The notes: generated by a model not told the origin, from the letters alone. 64,000 nucleotides of DNA from Ficedula albicollis (GCF_000247815.1 NC_021681.1:9550567-9614566); one strand, 5' to 3'; shown: positions 40,941 through 54,769, counted from the first letter of the stretch. Translations and numbers: made by a program.

Positions 40941-43900
40941 GAAGGCTCAATTTAGTATTTCAGCATGTTAGGTTGAAAATTTTTTTGCAAATAGATCTTT
41001 AAGTTTTCCCTTTGCTTAGCATGATGGTAGATGGGTACTAAGAGCATGAACAAACAAAAGAGATGGTTGTTTAAGGTCAAAGTTACGGTAAGCACTGTGC
41101 TTGGGTTTGGATGTTTTCTATGCATTTTCCTCAAATTAACCCACTTCCATTCAAAAACATTTATTAACTCAGGTTTAAATCCAAGTAAAAATCCAAGCAG
41201 CTTTTTAAAATTGGTGCTAAAGGCCCATCACAATGATTGCTAAACTGACACTTAGAATGAGGCATAGGTAAGACTGTCACTGAAAATTTCATTTGCCTCA
41301 CACATGGGCAAAGTAGTAGCTGTGAGGAAACGATGGTTTTATTGGGAAATGAAGACAATTAATAGCTGGGACTGATTAGAACCTGATGCTAGGTGCTGGA
41401 AGCAAGAAAAGCTAAAGATCACTGCTGGAAAATTCAAGGATAGTAGCAAAGCCTGGGTTAAGAGATGTGGCCTGGGATCAGGCAAGGAATCCATACTTCA
41501 AGTGGTTAGAGTGGTTAGAGCAACTGCAGACTGGCAGCAATAAAACCTAAGAGTCAGGACCAAGCACACAGGAGACAGGGAAAAGCAATTGAAGCTAAGG
41601 AGGCATTGTAAAGGAGAAATAAAACCAAGTTTAGCTTAGCTTAGCTAAACAGAGAATTTGTTAAACAGCAAAAAGCCAGTGTCTTGATGGCATTGTATTT
41701 GTAAGTGTGGGTAAACTGGCAATGCTTAGCTTCTGCTGTGGTGATTCTGGCTTGGTCAGCCTTTGGTCTTGGCAAGACCTGACTGATAGGAGCCCTATCT
41801 CATTTGATTGCTGCATGGACAGATCTTGTTTAATAGCCTCTCACTTCACTGGGATATATGGTTGGATATAGGGATGTATATTCCTATCATGGTCCCCTAG
41901 GTTAGGTGTCAAGAATTTCTAGGTTTAGGTTCTCAGTTTCTGGGGTATTTCAGATTTTTTTGGAACTTGTGGAGTGTCCATTCCTAGAACCCTTCACCTA
42001 CAGTCTGTTGGTCAGATAATAGAAATCTGTCATGGAACTGCCTTCTCTGACTAATCCATTTTTCCTCAAGCTTCCCTTACTTCAGGGTAAGGCAGACTGC
42101 CTTTCTCAGTCACTGAGGGGTCTCTTAGCATCTTAAATGAGTATTCTCTTCTTGTTGAAAGCCCTTTGTCTCTGCACTGCCTGCAGTCTTCAGGCCTTGC
42201 AAATCCTCAACCTGTCACTGAGGCTGAAAGGACTTGTCATGCCGTGGACAAAGGAGCCTCCTGCAGAGTTTGCTGTCTCCTCATTACATACTCTGTGCTC
42301 CGCCCCACTGCCAGCATGGGATTGGGATATCCGAAAACTACTTTGAGTAGTTGCCAATTAGTAGTTCCACAGCACATTTTTCTTATTTTCTTTTCCTGGT
42401 TTGCAAATGTCAACTACAAGTCAAGCCACATCTCTCTCTTTGTATGTAGATTTGTTATATATGTGTATGAGCATGTACACACACGTACAGAAATAAAGTG
42501 GGTTAATCTTTCAGGTATGTAATGAAGCCTTTCACATATTCTTCAGAAATTCAAAGCAAATGCAAGTAATTATATCTGCTGGAATTGAGTGGTTGCAAAC
42601 ACCAGGAAGGATGTGGAGCAAAAGAGACAGGGAGATAGGATTGGCAGCTGCTGTGGGGAATGCATGGTTCCTCACTGCTGGCTGTTTGGAGGCCAGGAAG
42701 GCAGGTCTTGGCCTCTGCAGCATGAGAACACAGGTAGTAATTTGTGGAGGGGCATGTATTTGTCCTGATTAGGCTTCTGTTATAACCAAGGAGTGAAAAC
42801 CATTTGTGGGTTCATTAGAATTGTCATTAAAGATGTTCAGAGGTGAAAAAACTTGTGGAAAAAACAATGAACAACATAAAACACATTACCTGAACTTTAA
42901 TCCAGCCCTTCTGTCATTGATGCAGGAAATGCCATGTTCAATTCTGTAGGTGCTTTTTCCTGGATTGTGAACTGAATTAGAAGCTTTTGTGTGTAATAAG
43001 CAGGAATGGAACTGTCAGCCTTGTAGAGGTTGTAACTCCAGTGCCGTTCCCACAATCCTACTGGAAAGAAAAATGGACATTTCCTTCCACAGCTGAAGTA
43101 CACATGATTCCCAGGAACCCTGGTGCAAGAATGAGAAGATGTGGAAACTGCCAAAAGTTGCAATAACATAGGTAGTCAGGGAAAGGATTGTATCTGAGGG
43201 AATTCAGTTACTAGGATGAACCATGTGGTGAAAGACAGGCAAGTGTTTCACACTTTGAGATTAAGATTAGTAGTTCTTCAAATTGCTTGTGAAATTGTAA
43301 GGACTTTACAGTGATATCCTCGTTAAAGTAACTTGGAAAGAAGTTTAACTGTGCAATTTATCTGTTTTCAGTGCAGGATTTAGGGCAGAGATAGAGAAGA
43401 TCTTTAATTCTGGAAAAGTACTGGGAATAAGAGACTATTATGTGACAGAAATCTCCAGCTGATGAAAATTAAAATGTTTCCCAATTACCACATGGCCACA
43501 GCTGCTCTTAAGGTATCCTTGAAGGAAGGAAAAATTCAGAAGCAGAGCTGGGGGCTAGCCTCTGAGCTGGGGAAGAAACTCTTCCCAGGACCGCCTCCAG
43601 TTTTACACTGTAGGTTCTTCCCTTCCAGATCTTTTCCCTTAACACAAAGAAAAGTCCTTGATATCTTCAAACCCTGTTCTGGCTTTGTAACCCTTCTTAA
43701 AACATCCTTTTGAAATGGTCTCTTGACCATGAGAGACAGTTTTAGCATCAGGCTTTCTTCAGGCTGTGGTTCCAATGCATGAAGGCGGTCACTGTGTTTT
43801 TCAATGTGTCTAGTTTGCTATCTTGAGTGCTGTTGAATGTGGGATGATGTTGATAATTCCAGTTGTGGGGTAGTAAACCTGCAAAGTTCTCCTGTGCTCT

Positions 43901-44849
43901 GAAGGTTAGGTCTTACTCGTGTACCAGCACAGCTTTTCATGTGAACATGCATTACTTTGAAAGGATTTCATTCCATGACCGTAATTTCTGTTATAAGTTT
44001 TAGGAATAAATTCAACTGTTACTGTAACATCAAAATCAAGATTTATATTAGAGAAAAATATGCCTGTAACTTAAGATAGAAGAAAGAATTAAATGCCATT
44101 TGATAATGGGGTAATGCAATCTGTGCACATTCAGCCATCTCTCCTTTCCCTGGCTTTGGTGCAGGGAGTGAATGCTTTTGCTTTGTGTCCAGGCTGCAGG
44201 TTTGGGGGAGAGAAAGCAAAACTGCACATACTCTGCAAGGAGGAGCTCTAACACAGATTGATCCGGTTCAGAAGAAAGGAAATGTTTCCTTCCAAACCAT
44301 TACACAAATTCCGGATGAGCATAAAACACCCTGAATGCTTTTCAAACAGAATGCTTCTTTCCAGAGTGTGAATGTCAATATAAGGAAAACGGCATAAATG
44401 TCACGCTAAGTCTGTCCGAGCTGCGTACTTTTGTTCTCGTGCAATGGGAGCAGGTGGTGGGAGGTTGTTTTGATGGGCTGAGAAGCTCCTCCCCTCCTTC
44501 CCCAAGCAGCATTCTCATCTGCGTCAGCAGTAATTGTGTGCCTTGCACTGCTTTCAGTGAGGGTGAGTGCAAAAGATACATCAATACGAGGTATCAAACT
44601 GAGGCTTAGGTGTTGCTTTTAAGTGGCTACTCATTTCCTTGAGCCATAATATGGGCTAAAGGTTAACTTACACATTCTCCGTGGAAGAACAATTTCTCTT
44701 TTTTTGGGGAAGGGAGAAGGAGGGAGAAAGGGCGTTGTTTCATATTCTTTCGTACCTATAGACTCCATGTGATGTACAGTGCTGCTCATGCAGATTTCCC
44801 CCCCTCCACTGGATTATTTGCTAATCAGACTTCAGTGCAGTGGCGATAA
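40941..44849. other. gene-free stretch upstream of the gene
   Basis: No gene recognised. It is likely the 5' flank of the gene that starts at about 44.86 kb. Near 44,519-44,529 the sequence CTGCGTCAGCAGT resembles a half site for MAF-type bZIP factors, and near 44,815-44,826 ATTATTTGCTAAT is octamer-like (POU). Both are short motifs and could be chance. Confidence 0.45.
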
Positions 44850-44964
44850 GGGCGAGACTGTTGCCTAGCTAGGAGGCTGTGCCGGCGCCCGAGCCCCGGA
44901 GGCGGGAGCGACGCCGCTGCCGCGCCGGCTGCCGGCGCGCCCTGCCCCGGCGTGCCGCGTGTCC

Positions 44965-45000
44965 ATGGGCCCGGCGCGGCGGAGCTGTCCGAGGTGCTAG
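44965..45000 (+). promoter_or_regulatory. upstream ORF 1 (11 codons)
   Basis: ATG at 44,965 with G at +4 but a pyrimidine at -3, stop TAG at 44,998-45,000. Only one base separates this stop from the ATG of the next upstream ORF. It is used only if transcription starts upstream of 44,965. Confidence 0.5.
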
Positions 45001-45001
45001 G
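44981..45001 (-). promoter_or_regulatory. RE1/NRSE-type site for REST (NRSF)
   Basis: The plus strand reads GGAGCTGTCC then GAGGTGCTAGG. The reverse complement of the canonical 21-bp RE1 is GGCGCTGTCC followed by two loose positions, then GGTGCTGAA. Both half sites, GCTGTCC and GGTGCT, are present with exactly the canonical spacing. Mismatches fall at position 3 and in the weak right end. REST silences neuronal genes outside neurons, and its sites are often just downstream of the start in exon 1, as here. Confidence 0.65.
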
Positions 45002-48000
45002 ATGCTGGTTGCGGCCGGATTGCAGCGGGAGAGGAGCCCCACAGTCCTGCTGGCACCCGAAGGTAGGCTTGCTCTTTGTTTGAGAATCCCTGATTAATCA
45101 ACAGCAGCGTCCACGGACCCGGGCAGCTGGAGAGAGCAAGCCTGTCTGTAGTCACGGGGGAGAGACAGAGATGATGCCACGAGCCAGACTGTTTCAGACC
45201 TTCTGTAAGTGGCAATGAGCGAGCAAGCGTCTTTCCTGCTGCAAGAAGCCATTTGGATAGGATATTTGCTGTTCCTTATATTCCTTTCTTTTTGTCTCCA
45301 CAGAACATATTCAAATGAGGCACCTTAGAAATCTCTGTCTTAGTGCATATGATGGTGCTGTAATCGTCTGTAAAGTGGGTAAAAATCATCCAGTTTCTTC
45401 TCTGCTGGACCTCAACACAGGGTGTTGTTTATACCCTCCCATTATCTGTACCCTCTCCTCTCTGAATGTGGATTTAAAGAAGCAAGCACCTGTCTTTTCT
45501 TTCCACTTCATTTTTTTAAGCCAAACTTTCCATGCCATTTTAATTGTATGTTAAGAAGATCTGTAACATAACACATTGACTTACAGTGATGTCGAATTCT
45601 ACAATCTGGGCAATTCTGCCAACAAGATTTAATGCACTTTAACTGAAGAAGAAACTGAGCCTAACTGAAAATCTGTTTCTTATGGTGCTGAAATATCCCT
45701 TCCGACTGCACTGAGATAACCACAGGAAAGGGCTTTTACAGGCAAAAGTCACCTTTGATTATTGCACTTAGCGGTCCCCGTGGACTTGAATTTTGGTATG
45801 TACTTATTTTAATACATCATATGAGCATGCTAATACAATATTGTGCTAATTAGAATGAAAAAACAACATTACAAAATGAAATAATGAGTTGTCAGAATGC
45901 ATAGTGATGAGGTTGCACGTATTTTTAGAATGTATTAATCAAGCCATTGCTAAACTAAAAGCTGAAGTCAATTTGACTGGTTTTGTGTACTTCACATGTT
46001 GATTGTGCTTGTAATAAAGACATTTGGCAGCTGATATTTTTGTTTGTAAAAAGCACTGTTAAATAATTAAAGCCATTCTTTAATATTTTCTGATGAATTA
46101 ATTGAAATAATTTCTAATATCTATGATAGTCACTTATCAGACCCATTGTACCATTAATATTTTACAGCATCTTAACATGATGCTGGTGGTAGTGAAATCT
46201 CCATTTCATTTTCTTAAAGAGGAGGAAAAAAATAAGTCCATCAGTAAGAGGCTCGTGATTTCTTCTGAGTCCAAATGAACTCCTATTTGCATGGAGAATG
46301 TTTGTATGTGTCTGCTTGTTGTGTGGTATTATTTCTTGTTGTTGTTTATAAGTCATCAGCATAATAATGGGATGATAAAAAGTCATAATTGCACTTAAGT
46401 GCTGGCCATTCTGCATCTAGGTTTGTAATTGTCCAGCATCCACATGGTTAGGAGAAAGCCTTATTTTCCTCTGGGAATAAAAGTGATAAAAGTGTTGCTG
46501 TATTGAAAAGTAAACAGCTTTTTACATCCTGGAGTCATAGAGGAGTCATTGTTAGCGAAGACCTTTTTCCTTTTCAAAAAGGCACCTGCAAGGGGGCCAA
46601 AATTAAGGCCCAGAGTATTTTTTTAGTTCTTAAAACTAGAGGGAACACAGCTTTCCCCTATGAAGGGTAGGACATCTGTAGAAATTGGCTATTCCTTTTA
46701 ACCCATGCAGTAGCAATTTCAGTCTACTGAAGGAGACACTTCTAACCTCTTTAAGTTAGGGACTCAGCACTACTTAGCTTTAGTGATTTCACCCAGGTGC
46801 TAGAGCTCATGCTGTGCAATTTAATGAGCACCAGGTATATAATCTGTAATCCCAGCCAGAATATAAAGTATGTTTTGTACTTCCAAATGACAGTAGTGAT
46901 TCCTTGGTTCTTTTTCTTTAAATATCTGCATATATAGTTGTCAAATGATATCTAGTAGGAAAGTTGCAGCCGATTTCAGAAGGTCTTTCCTCTTTGACAT
47001 TATAATTTTCAGCATCATTGTAGGTGGAAACAGAAAAGTCATTTTATTGTTAAGAATGAGCAGGGACTGAAACTCTAAAAGGCATGTCTTAGAATTTGTC
47101 TCATCACATTCACCTGTTTTGGTATTTCAAATATCACTTGATATAAGGCACAGTTATGATAGGAGAAAGAGTTCTGCAAAGTAGTCTCTCATATATTTTT
47201 CCTTCACTAAATTTTTCTTGATTGCAGTGAAAGTATTTTTTTTGTACACCCAATAACACTAGATCCTTATTAGTGCTGCTGCGGTCAGCAGTTTGTGAAA
47301 ACTGGATGTGGCTGGCCTGTCTGCTTTTATTCTTGCAAGAAGTTAGAACACAACAGCTCAGACTCAAGGGTTGAATGGCTGGTTATCATCCCTGTTTGTG
47401 CAGAATCCTTCTGATATAATGAATTTAGTGGAGGGAGTTAAAAGGTAATGAGAAAGCAGATGTTCTTTCAGAGAGAGGAGGCAGTGTTTGGGAGGGAATC
47501 AGGCAGTACTGGAGAGGTGTGTAGTAGGCCTTTATAAATTTGAGATTGGACTCAGGACTTTGGACAACCCCACACTTGTTTTTCCATGGTCTCTTCTCCT
47601 ACATTAAAATTAAAAAAAAAAAATCCCTCTGGTTTGGAAGAAGGCAATCAGTGCCTTTGTCATTACTTCAAAAAGCTCCTTCAGTTTAATGTCAGCACTG
47701 CCAATTTTCAATGCAGCACAGCTGCAGCTTATGGCTGTCAAGCGAGCTGAAAAGCAACTGATATTTTGGGGATCCTGATATGAATAAGAGAGAGAATTAC
47801 ATGTCTGAATCTTCACGTGTAGCACTGCTTGGATACTTTAATATTCAGTCGATTACTCATATTCCAAATTCAATATATTTACACACTGATCACATGAAAA
47901 GGAGGTGGTTTGTGGTTTGATCAAAAATGCTGTACATGTGGCATCAGAGCAAAGGGTTAGATTAGAAGTAAGGTATGCACTCGTCCTGTGAAACACAATG

Positions 48001-48846
48001 AACTCTGCTCACAGAAATTGTATCTGAATCAATACAATGATCTTGAATTTAGTTATGCAAATATTTTTAGGCTAACCAGGAAGGGGACTGCTTGCCCTTG
48101 CCAGTAAACCAGATGCATTGGCAGGAAAGGAAAAAAAAAAATCTTTCTTGCTTTACTCCTCCCATGCTGGCAGCTGAATGCATGAGCCGTGCCAGTGCGA
48201 GCCGCTCTGCGCTCCTCTGCCAAGGTCCCTCTGATCTGGGGGTACCTGAAGGGGCAGGAGTCAGTGGGCAAGATGGGTGTGATTGTGGCTTTTTCTCAGT
48301 GAGGTTTCACAGAGTGTAAGTCTTTAAGAAGCAAAGTGCACGATGTAGAGCTCCTTCTTTGTGTCCTTGTGGTCAGGTGGATTTTCAAAGATGTTCATGT
48401 TCAGTGAACACTCAGAACCAAGTTCCTCCAAACCATTTTTATTGACTTCTCAATATGTTGACTTCAATAGCAAAACTCCAAGTCTTTTACTCTGCAACGC
48501 TGTCTCCTTTTGTTCCTTCACAATGAGGAGGGGAAAAGAAAGGACTGTCTGAAGAATTTCTCAAGTGGTAAAACTGCCAGTTATAATTGTCCAGGACTTC
48601 TTGATTTCAGAAAACAAAATGCACTGAAAGCAACTTGATTACAAATACAGAGGTGACTCTGTGTAGTCCTTGTTACTGGCTAACAAAATCCCTGACCACA
48701 ATGTGCATGTTAGGGATACCAGGATCGTGAGGCCTCAGCTTACATGACTTATTTAGCAATTTGCATTTGCACAGTTTTAATCAAATATGAATGCACTCAA
48801 ACAGAACCCTTTGTGCAAGTATCTGCCCTGGCAAATGGTCAACAAC

Positions 48847-49259
48847 TGCTCACTGCCTGAGTTTACCAGTCATCAGTACCTTTTCTCAAAAGCTGATCAG
48901 TGCTGTCCAGCCATTTTCCAAGGAGGGAGCGAGGCAGACACTGCATGGGGCTCCAGGGGCTATATGTGTTGATTGCAACCTCCTGCAGCTATTGAGCACA
49001 TTTATTAATAGGGAGCGAGGCAGACACTGCATGGGGCTCCAAGGGCTATATGTGTTGATTGCAGCCTCCTGCAGCTATTGAGCACATTTATTAAGTGCTC
49101 ACTGCCTGAGTTTACCAGTCATCAGTACCTTTTCTCAAAAGCTGATCAGTGCTGTCCAGCCATTTTCCAAGGAGGGAGCGAGGCAGACACTGCATGGGGC
49201 TCCAGGGGCTATATGTGTTGATTGCAACCTCCTGCAGCTATTGAGCACATTTATTAATG
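48847..49259. repeat. nested tandem duplication, A-B-B-A-B order
   Basis: A (48,847-48,924) is followed by B (48,925-49,010), a second B (49,011-49,095), a second A (49,096-49,173) and a third B (49,174-49,259). The A copies and the outer B copies are offset by 249; the first two B copies by 86. The middle B has two or three substitutions, while the outer ones look identical. Confidence 0.92.
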
Positions 49260-49699
49260 TAACATATTCTCTGATGTGGCATTAATACCTGTAAGTAAAA
49301 TTGGTCCTAGTGTGTTGCCCAAGGAATACTAAGACTGTAAAAATGTTTACAGTAATTAATTAAGCTTTTTGCACCTTCTGTTTGCATTTTTAATCCCTGT
49401 GTAAGTATATATATGCACAACTGAACACTATTGGTAAGTGTAGTGAGACTGTAAAATACCACACACAGAGGAGGTACAAGGGGTTTGAATCAGAAATGCT
49501 TGCTGCTTGCACAGATGCCATTTGGAGTTAGTGCATAAGAGCAGGTTCAAGGTTCTGAAATATCTGAATGTCCCCAACTACCCCAGAAGTACCCCAAACT
49601 GAATTTGGTGTCACAAGCGTGCAAGGATCAAAAGTCACAGGAGGAGTTCAGAAGCTACAGTTGCTCAGTACTGCTGTGGGATTGGGCCCCTATTAGGAC

Positions 49700-49782
49700 A
49701 AAGAATAGATCTTGATAGATCTGTTGATAGACCAAAGATCTTGATAGAATAGATCTTTGAGAGATCAAAGATTTTGATCTTT
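49700..49782. repeat. cluster of overlapping small palindromes
   Basis: Diverged repeats of an AGATCTTGATAGA-like unit. At the right end two perfect hairpins compete for the same bases: ATCTTTG (49,753-49,759) with CAAAGAT (49,766-49,772), and GATCAAA (49,763-49,769) with TTTGATC (49,773-49,779). Confidence 0.75.
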
Positions 49783-51188
49783 TTAGTAAATAGTAAGGTT
49801 TTGCATGAGTTTAGTAATAAAAAACATTAATAGCAAACCAGAATTTAAAGTCTCTGCTCAGTTCATGAAGCAGAATAAGGGCTTTTTATTTAATCCTTTT
49901 TGCAGCTGGAATGACTTAATCCTCCTATTTAAAAAAATAAACATCATAATACAAAGAGATTCAACGTATCCTTAATTGTCAGGTCATTTCTGACCTCTAA
50001 AAAGAAAGGAAAAAATGAGGGGAAGAAATGCAGTATAGTCACAAAAGACAATGTAAAGCATATCATGTGTCTTGGGGAAAAATGGATAAGAACTGCATTT
50101 TTTGAAACCCTGTTGAAGTTATCTTCAATATAAAATTTCCTAATATATTTCAGGAGTAAACCTTGGTCGCTGAAGAAGTCAATGACAATGCTGCCATTCA
50201 GGTCACTAGGGTGAGATTTCTCTGTTGTGCAGGTTTATTTAAATTTAATTCAACATATGCAGAAACAAGGTTTTACTAGAAGTCCAAAATGGAATACGCA
50301 ATAAAACAGACATCTACTGGTGAAATGGCCCAGACTTCAACCATCAAAAAGCAAATACCATTTGAGGAGTTCAGAGAAAGGAGAGTTAGAGCTGTCTGTG
50401 CTATTAGCATTGGTTTTAATCTTGGAGAGAGAGACTCAGGAAGGGGCTTTGATATCTGGTCTTACTTTTTTTTAAGCAGCAAGGTTAGGAATTAGTCTAA
50501 AATTATGTCTGCTGAAGAATCATAACATTCATAGCATCTGTTCAGCTAATTGTCAACTTTCCAACATCCTCCTGTGCAGACAGTGTGCTACTTATGGTGC
50601 AGATATAGAATGGCTGAATGTATGTTCCAGCCCAGCAGAGTTCTAGCCAGCTCCAATGACAGAGCTGTGTGAAATGGCATGCAGGCACATTGGGCTGCAC
50701 TAAGACCTCCTTCGCTGGCTTTACCCTGCAGGGATTAGTAGGAGATGCTTATACCCATGCTTGAAAATGCTTAAAGATCACTTCAGTGACCCTCAACATC
50801 AGCCTTATGTTCATGTTCAGGCTTCGTTGATAGAAAAGGTCATTCTTGGGAGGCAGGGGAGGTAATAGGAGAAGACCCTGTGCATCCTCTGAGTCTTCAT
50901 GATTTCAACAGTCGTGTTACCATTGTACAGAAATAATTTTGATATACAGATACGAGAGAAAAAGAGAAAATTATCAGTGTGCTTTAAAGGTATTTAAAAT
51001 CAGGCTAGTGCCTGAAACTAGCTGCTTGTTGCCATTGGTGCTTCAAAAGTTCCCCCTATCAAAACAGGGGAAAAACATTCAAGGGCAGAAATATATTTCT
51101 ATACTCTTTTCATCCCTTGCTTTTTCAGTGTTAGGGCCCAGATCTGAAGGCCAAGAGTGGATTTCTAGAATCCATAAGAGCATTTAAA

Positions 51189-51236
51189 TTTTTTTGTTTG
51201 TTTGTTTGTTTGTTTGTTTATTTATTTATTTATTTC
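51189..51236. repeat. TTTG/TTTA compound microsatellite
   Basis: About seven TTTG units followed by about four TTTA units, likely variable in length between individuals. Confidence 0.95.
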
Positions 51237-52688
51237 CAGTGCTAACCTAGATCAGAATTTTACTTCTCCAGCTATAAAACAGATGTTAGAAATATAGCAT
51301 TATACTAGTAAATAAGAAAGACTTTTGTTGCTGATTCCACAGGAACCCTGCCCCTAAAATCTGTGCAGACAGGATTCTAATTGCCTATTCAATAAGATCC
51401 TTTCTAGTTGTAATGTTGGCGTGTTCTGAGGCTGATTCCGAGAAGCCACGCCATCTTCTTCAGGGAAGGGAGGAATGCTGTAGCAGTGAATAAGCAAACG
51501 TGCCTTAGAGAGCTGAGTTCAGCTGCCAGGTCTGCCAGCAAGTCACTCAGTGACTCCTGCACCAGCTCCCTGGCTGTGGGATGAGGGCCCGTCATGGGTC
51601 TGTGTGCAGGCAATGCCACTCAGGCTTGTAATGCTTCTGGACCTTACAATAATCAGTGTTTAAAAAAGGATGAAATGGTTCTATTTTTTTAAACTTCTAT
51701 TTTACTTGTTTAGTAACTGGTTAATCCAGTCCTATCCAGCAGAGACTGGATAGACAGAGAGACAGTCTATCTCTTGAAATTCTACCTTGCCTTTAGTCTC
51801 CTGTCGTATTTACTGATGTGTCTAAACACCAGAGCTCTTGCAGCTCCCAGGAGTTCTGTTGATGAATGGAAAACCGTTGGGGCCTTTCTGTAGAGTTTTT
51901 AGGCTGCCTTCCACAGACCCAGGAGTGACCCAGGGGATTAAGTATGTCTGCTCCAAAGTGTTTTGCTGGAGGTGCTGTAAACCCCAGTGTCTGCCATACC
52001 TCTTGAATACATAGTCTTGGAGACTTCAAGGGTCTGTTCTGAATGTCCCAGCTCAGCTGTGCATTCTTGTCCATTCTTGGAGCTTCAAGTTAGCAAGATG
52101 TTGAACAGAAGATGGCCAGGGCTTATGGGCTTATATCACAATAATAAGAAATACAGGAAAATATTTCACAATATTTCTTTCTAAATTCTGAACCTGAGGA
52201 AAGCTTTTAAGTTTTTTGTTTTGAAAAAAGGAACAATACTTTTCACCTGAACTTTAGAATATCCTGCAGGTTAGGAAATCCATCTGGTAGTCATCATAGA
52301 ATTTTTTTCTGGTAATCTGCTCTGGTGCGGCCTTATCTAAACTGTAAAAGGTACCTGTCATCCTGTGATGGGAGCCTTCTAAGTCCAATTCAAATTAAGA
52401 TTCAGGATGACAGTGTTTATGCAACTGATGGGTACTAGGAAATGGGAAGGGGTAGAAGGAAATGTTTTTGGATTTAAACAATGTAATTGTATGGATCTGC
52501 ATTGCCTGGAAGAAGAGACTCTTGGTTTTGTCTCCTCTTGTCTCAAGTAATGTTGTTCTGTGTTCTGAATTGCTTTGTTTATTATCCTTTAAATGGGAAA
52601 GTTTGAAAGATTGTCTCTTGTGGAGATCTTAATTACAACTGACATGATCTTGCTGTCATAAACCATAAGCTATTTTACTACTGATTAA

Positions 52689-52958
<270 letters not shown>

Positions 52959-53152
52959 TAAATATTTTGATAAAAAAGATGCGTAGTCTGGCAGAGTGAA
53001 TGAAAAGCAAGGGATTCAGATATGGTTAATATGTGTAGAGCAATTGATTTCTAAGCATCTTGCTGGCAAAAGCAGTACAGACCATGGGCCTCTGTCAGGC
53101 CTCTAACACGTGGTTTACATTGTGTAGACATAGCTTGAGCATGTGTGGCACC

Positions 53153-53238
53153 TTGAGCAGGTGTGATTTGTAACAAAAAGTTTGGGTGTTTGGAGTTGAG
53201 CAGGTGTGATTTGTAACAAAAAGTTTGAATGTTTGGAG
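53153..53238. repeat. 43-bp tandem duplication
   Basis: Positions 53,153-53,195 recur at 53,196-53,238 with two substitutions (GGG to GAA type change in the second half). Confidence 0.9.
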
Positions 53239-54769
53239 TAGGAGATGTAGATCTCATGACAAATGAGTTGTCATCCTCTTAGTGCTTTTAGATGAACAGT
53301 TTGTGCAAAAATGTGTGTGAGCAAGACAGGGGCAGTCTCACAGGTCAAAAGAGACTCTTGAACTGATGTTTTAAATCTGGCAAATTTTCAAAGCTTTCTA
53401 ACTGGTGTCTGAGGTTTTGGGGTTTTTTATTTCTATTATTTACATTTTCCTTTCAGTTCTGGGATCTCTGAAGTCAGTAACAATATTGCAATCACTTATA
53501 GGAAAATGGATCAGGCCCCTGATGGGCAGAACCCTATAAAGGCTCTTCTTGAACAATTCCATTGATTTTAATTGACAGTTAATGAGAGGAACGCTTACAT
53601 GACCTGGCCTCTTATGCCAATGGATATCAATGAAACCTCTGCAGCCTCTTGGAGAGGAAAAGAAGGTTGAATGGAATAGATATAAATATTTGTTACATAC
53701 ACATTTGCTGATACAAAAAAATTATTTTTTCTTGAGGTGAAGGTAAAATCCTGTAATATAGGTAAATCCTCCATCCAAATCCTTACCTTTTCTATGCGAA
53801 TGGATGGCTTGAGCATAAACTGATAGGAGGTCCTTCGAATTTTTTCCCCCAGCATGAATCTTCTGTATTTCAGTTTAAGTGATTAAATTTTATGTTATGT
53901 CTTGGGTACTGTACATCCAGGTATAACAGACATGCTGTGCTGTGAACATTTGAGCAACGCCTCGGTAGTCTGATAATTTTGATAGAACATTAAAAGGAAA
54001 AGAGCAGCACACACAGTTTGAAAGAGGAGGGAGATGAAGGAATTTAAAGCGAAAATATGGTTGCTTTATGTTCCAGGAAGTGGAACTATTTAGATTGTCA
54101 GTAATTTCAGCAATTGGAGTGATAAGAATAATGTGAAATTAAGGTGAATATAGCTAATTAGGCTGTACTCTGGCTAAGATGCTTGCACGTACTTTTATAT
54201 GTGCGACCATAAAGGTTACTAAGTACCAGAACAGATTTTGTTATGAATAGGTTTCTTGGCATATGAGAGAACAACTTGTGGACCTAGCTGGTTCTTTATA
54301 GTCCTCTAGCCAAGCTTCTCTACCTCATTTGAATAGTAGTGACAGTATTTCCTGCACTGTGGTTGGTTTGTGTGGTTTGTTCATTGATCCTGGCAAAGAG
54401 ATTTGATGAAGAGCTCTGGATAAGTACAGATGATTTAGGGCTGAGCCAAACCATGAAATTCTTGCCCACACTCAACTGAGATCAATGAGAACAGAGTATT
54501 TATCCTCAGTCACAGAGCCAGAAGACAGGAGGTAGAGGACCAGCAACACAGTGGGCTTATTAGAGGAACAGCATGTATTTGTATGTGGTTTGGAGATATC
54601 AGCATTTCCTCAATACAGTGCTCTTCTGTGGGAAACTATGTTTGCAGTGATCTCCTCTGATCCCTCCCCACTTGGCTTATCTCAATAACACTGAGGGGGG
54701 GAACAATATGTACCTGGGGAAACAAAATAGGAAAATACCTCAAGAAATCTTGAAAACACTTTCTTTAAG

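Larger units (their letters stand above)
44860..45062 (+). other. exon 1, 5' untranslated (start approximate)
   Basis: The right edge is the donor AG/GTAGGC with the GT at 45,063-45,064. The exon has two short upstream ORFs and no frame that continues into the exon 2 reading frame: the only frame that stays open to the junction stops eleven codons into exon 2. I therefore treat it as leader. The left edge is only an estimate of the transcription start. Intron 1 that follows is about 7.65 kb. Confidence 0.7.
44850..45070 (+). promoter_or_regulatory. CpG-island promoter
   Basis: About 180 bases from 44,881 to 45,062 hold roughly 27 CpG dinucleotides in otherwise CpG-poor DNA. There is a GGCGGG box (GC-box type) near 44,902 and no clear TATA element, as usual for CpG-island promoters. 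The transcription start cannot be fixed from sequence; it probably lies at 44,860-44,900. The island ends at a consensus splice donor, so the promoter and first exon drive transcription to the right. Confidence 0.8.

Noticed and set aside
45315..45554. 79-codon frame 250 bases after exon 1
   Set aside because: It starts shortly after a TCCACAG acceptor-like site, but has no donor at its end, weak composition and would not feed the exon 2 frame.
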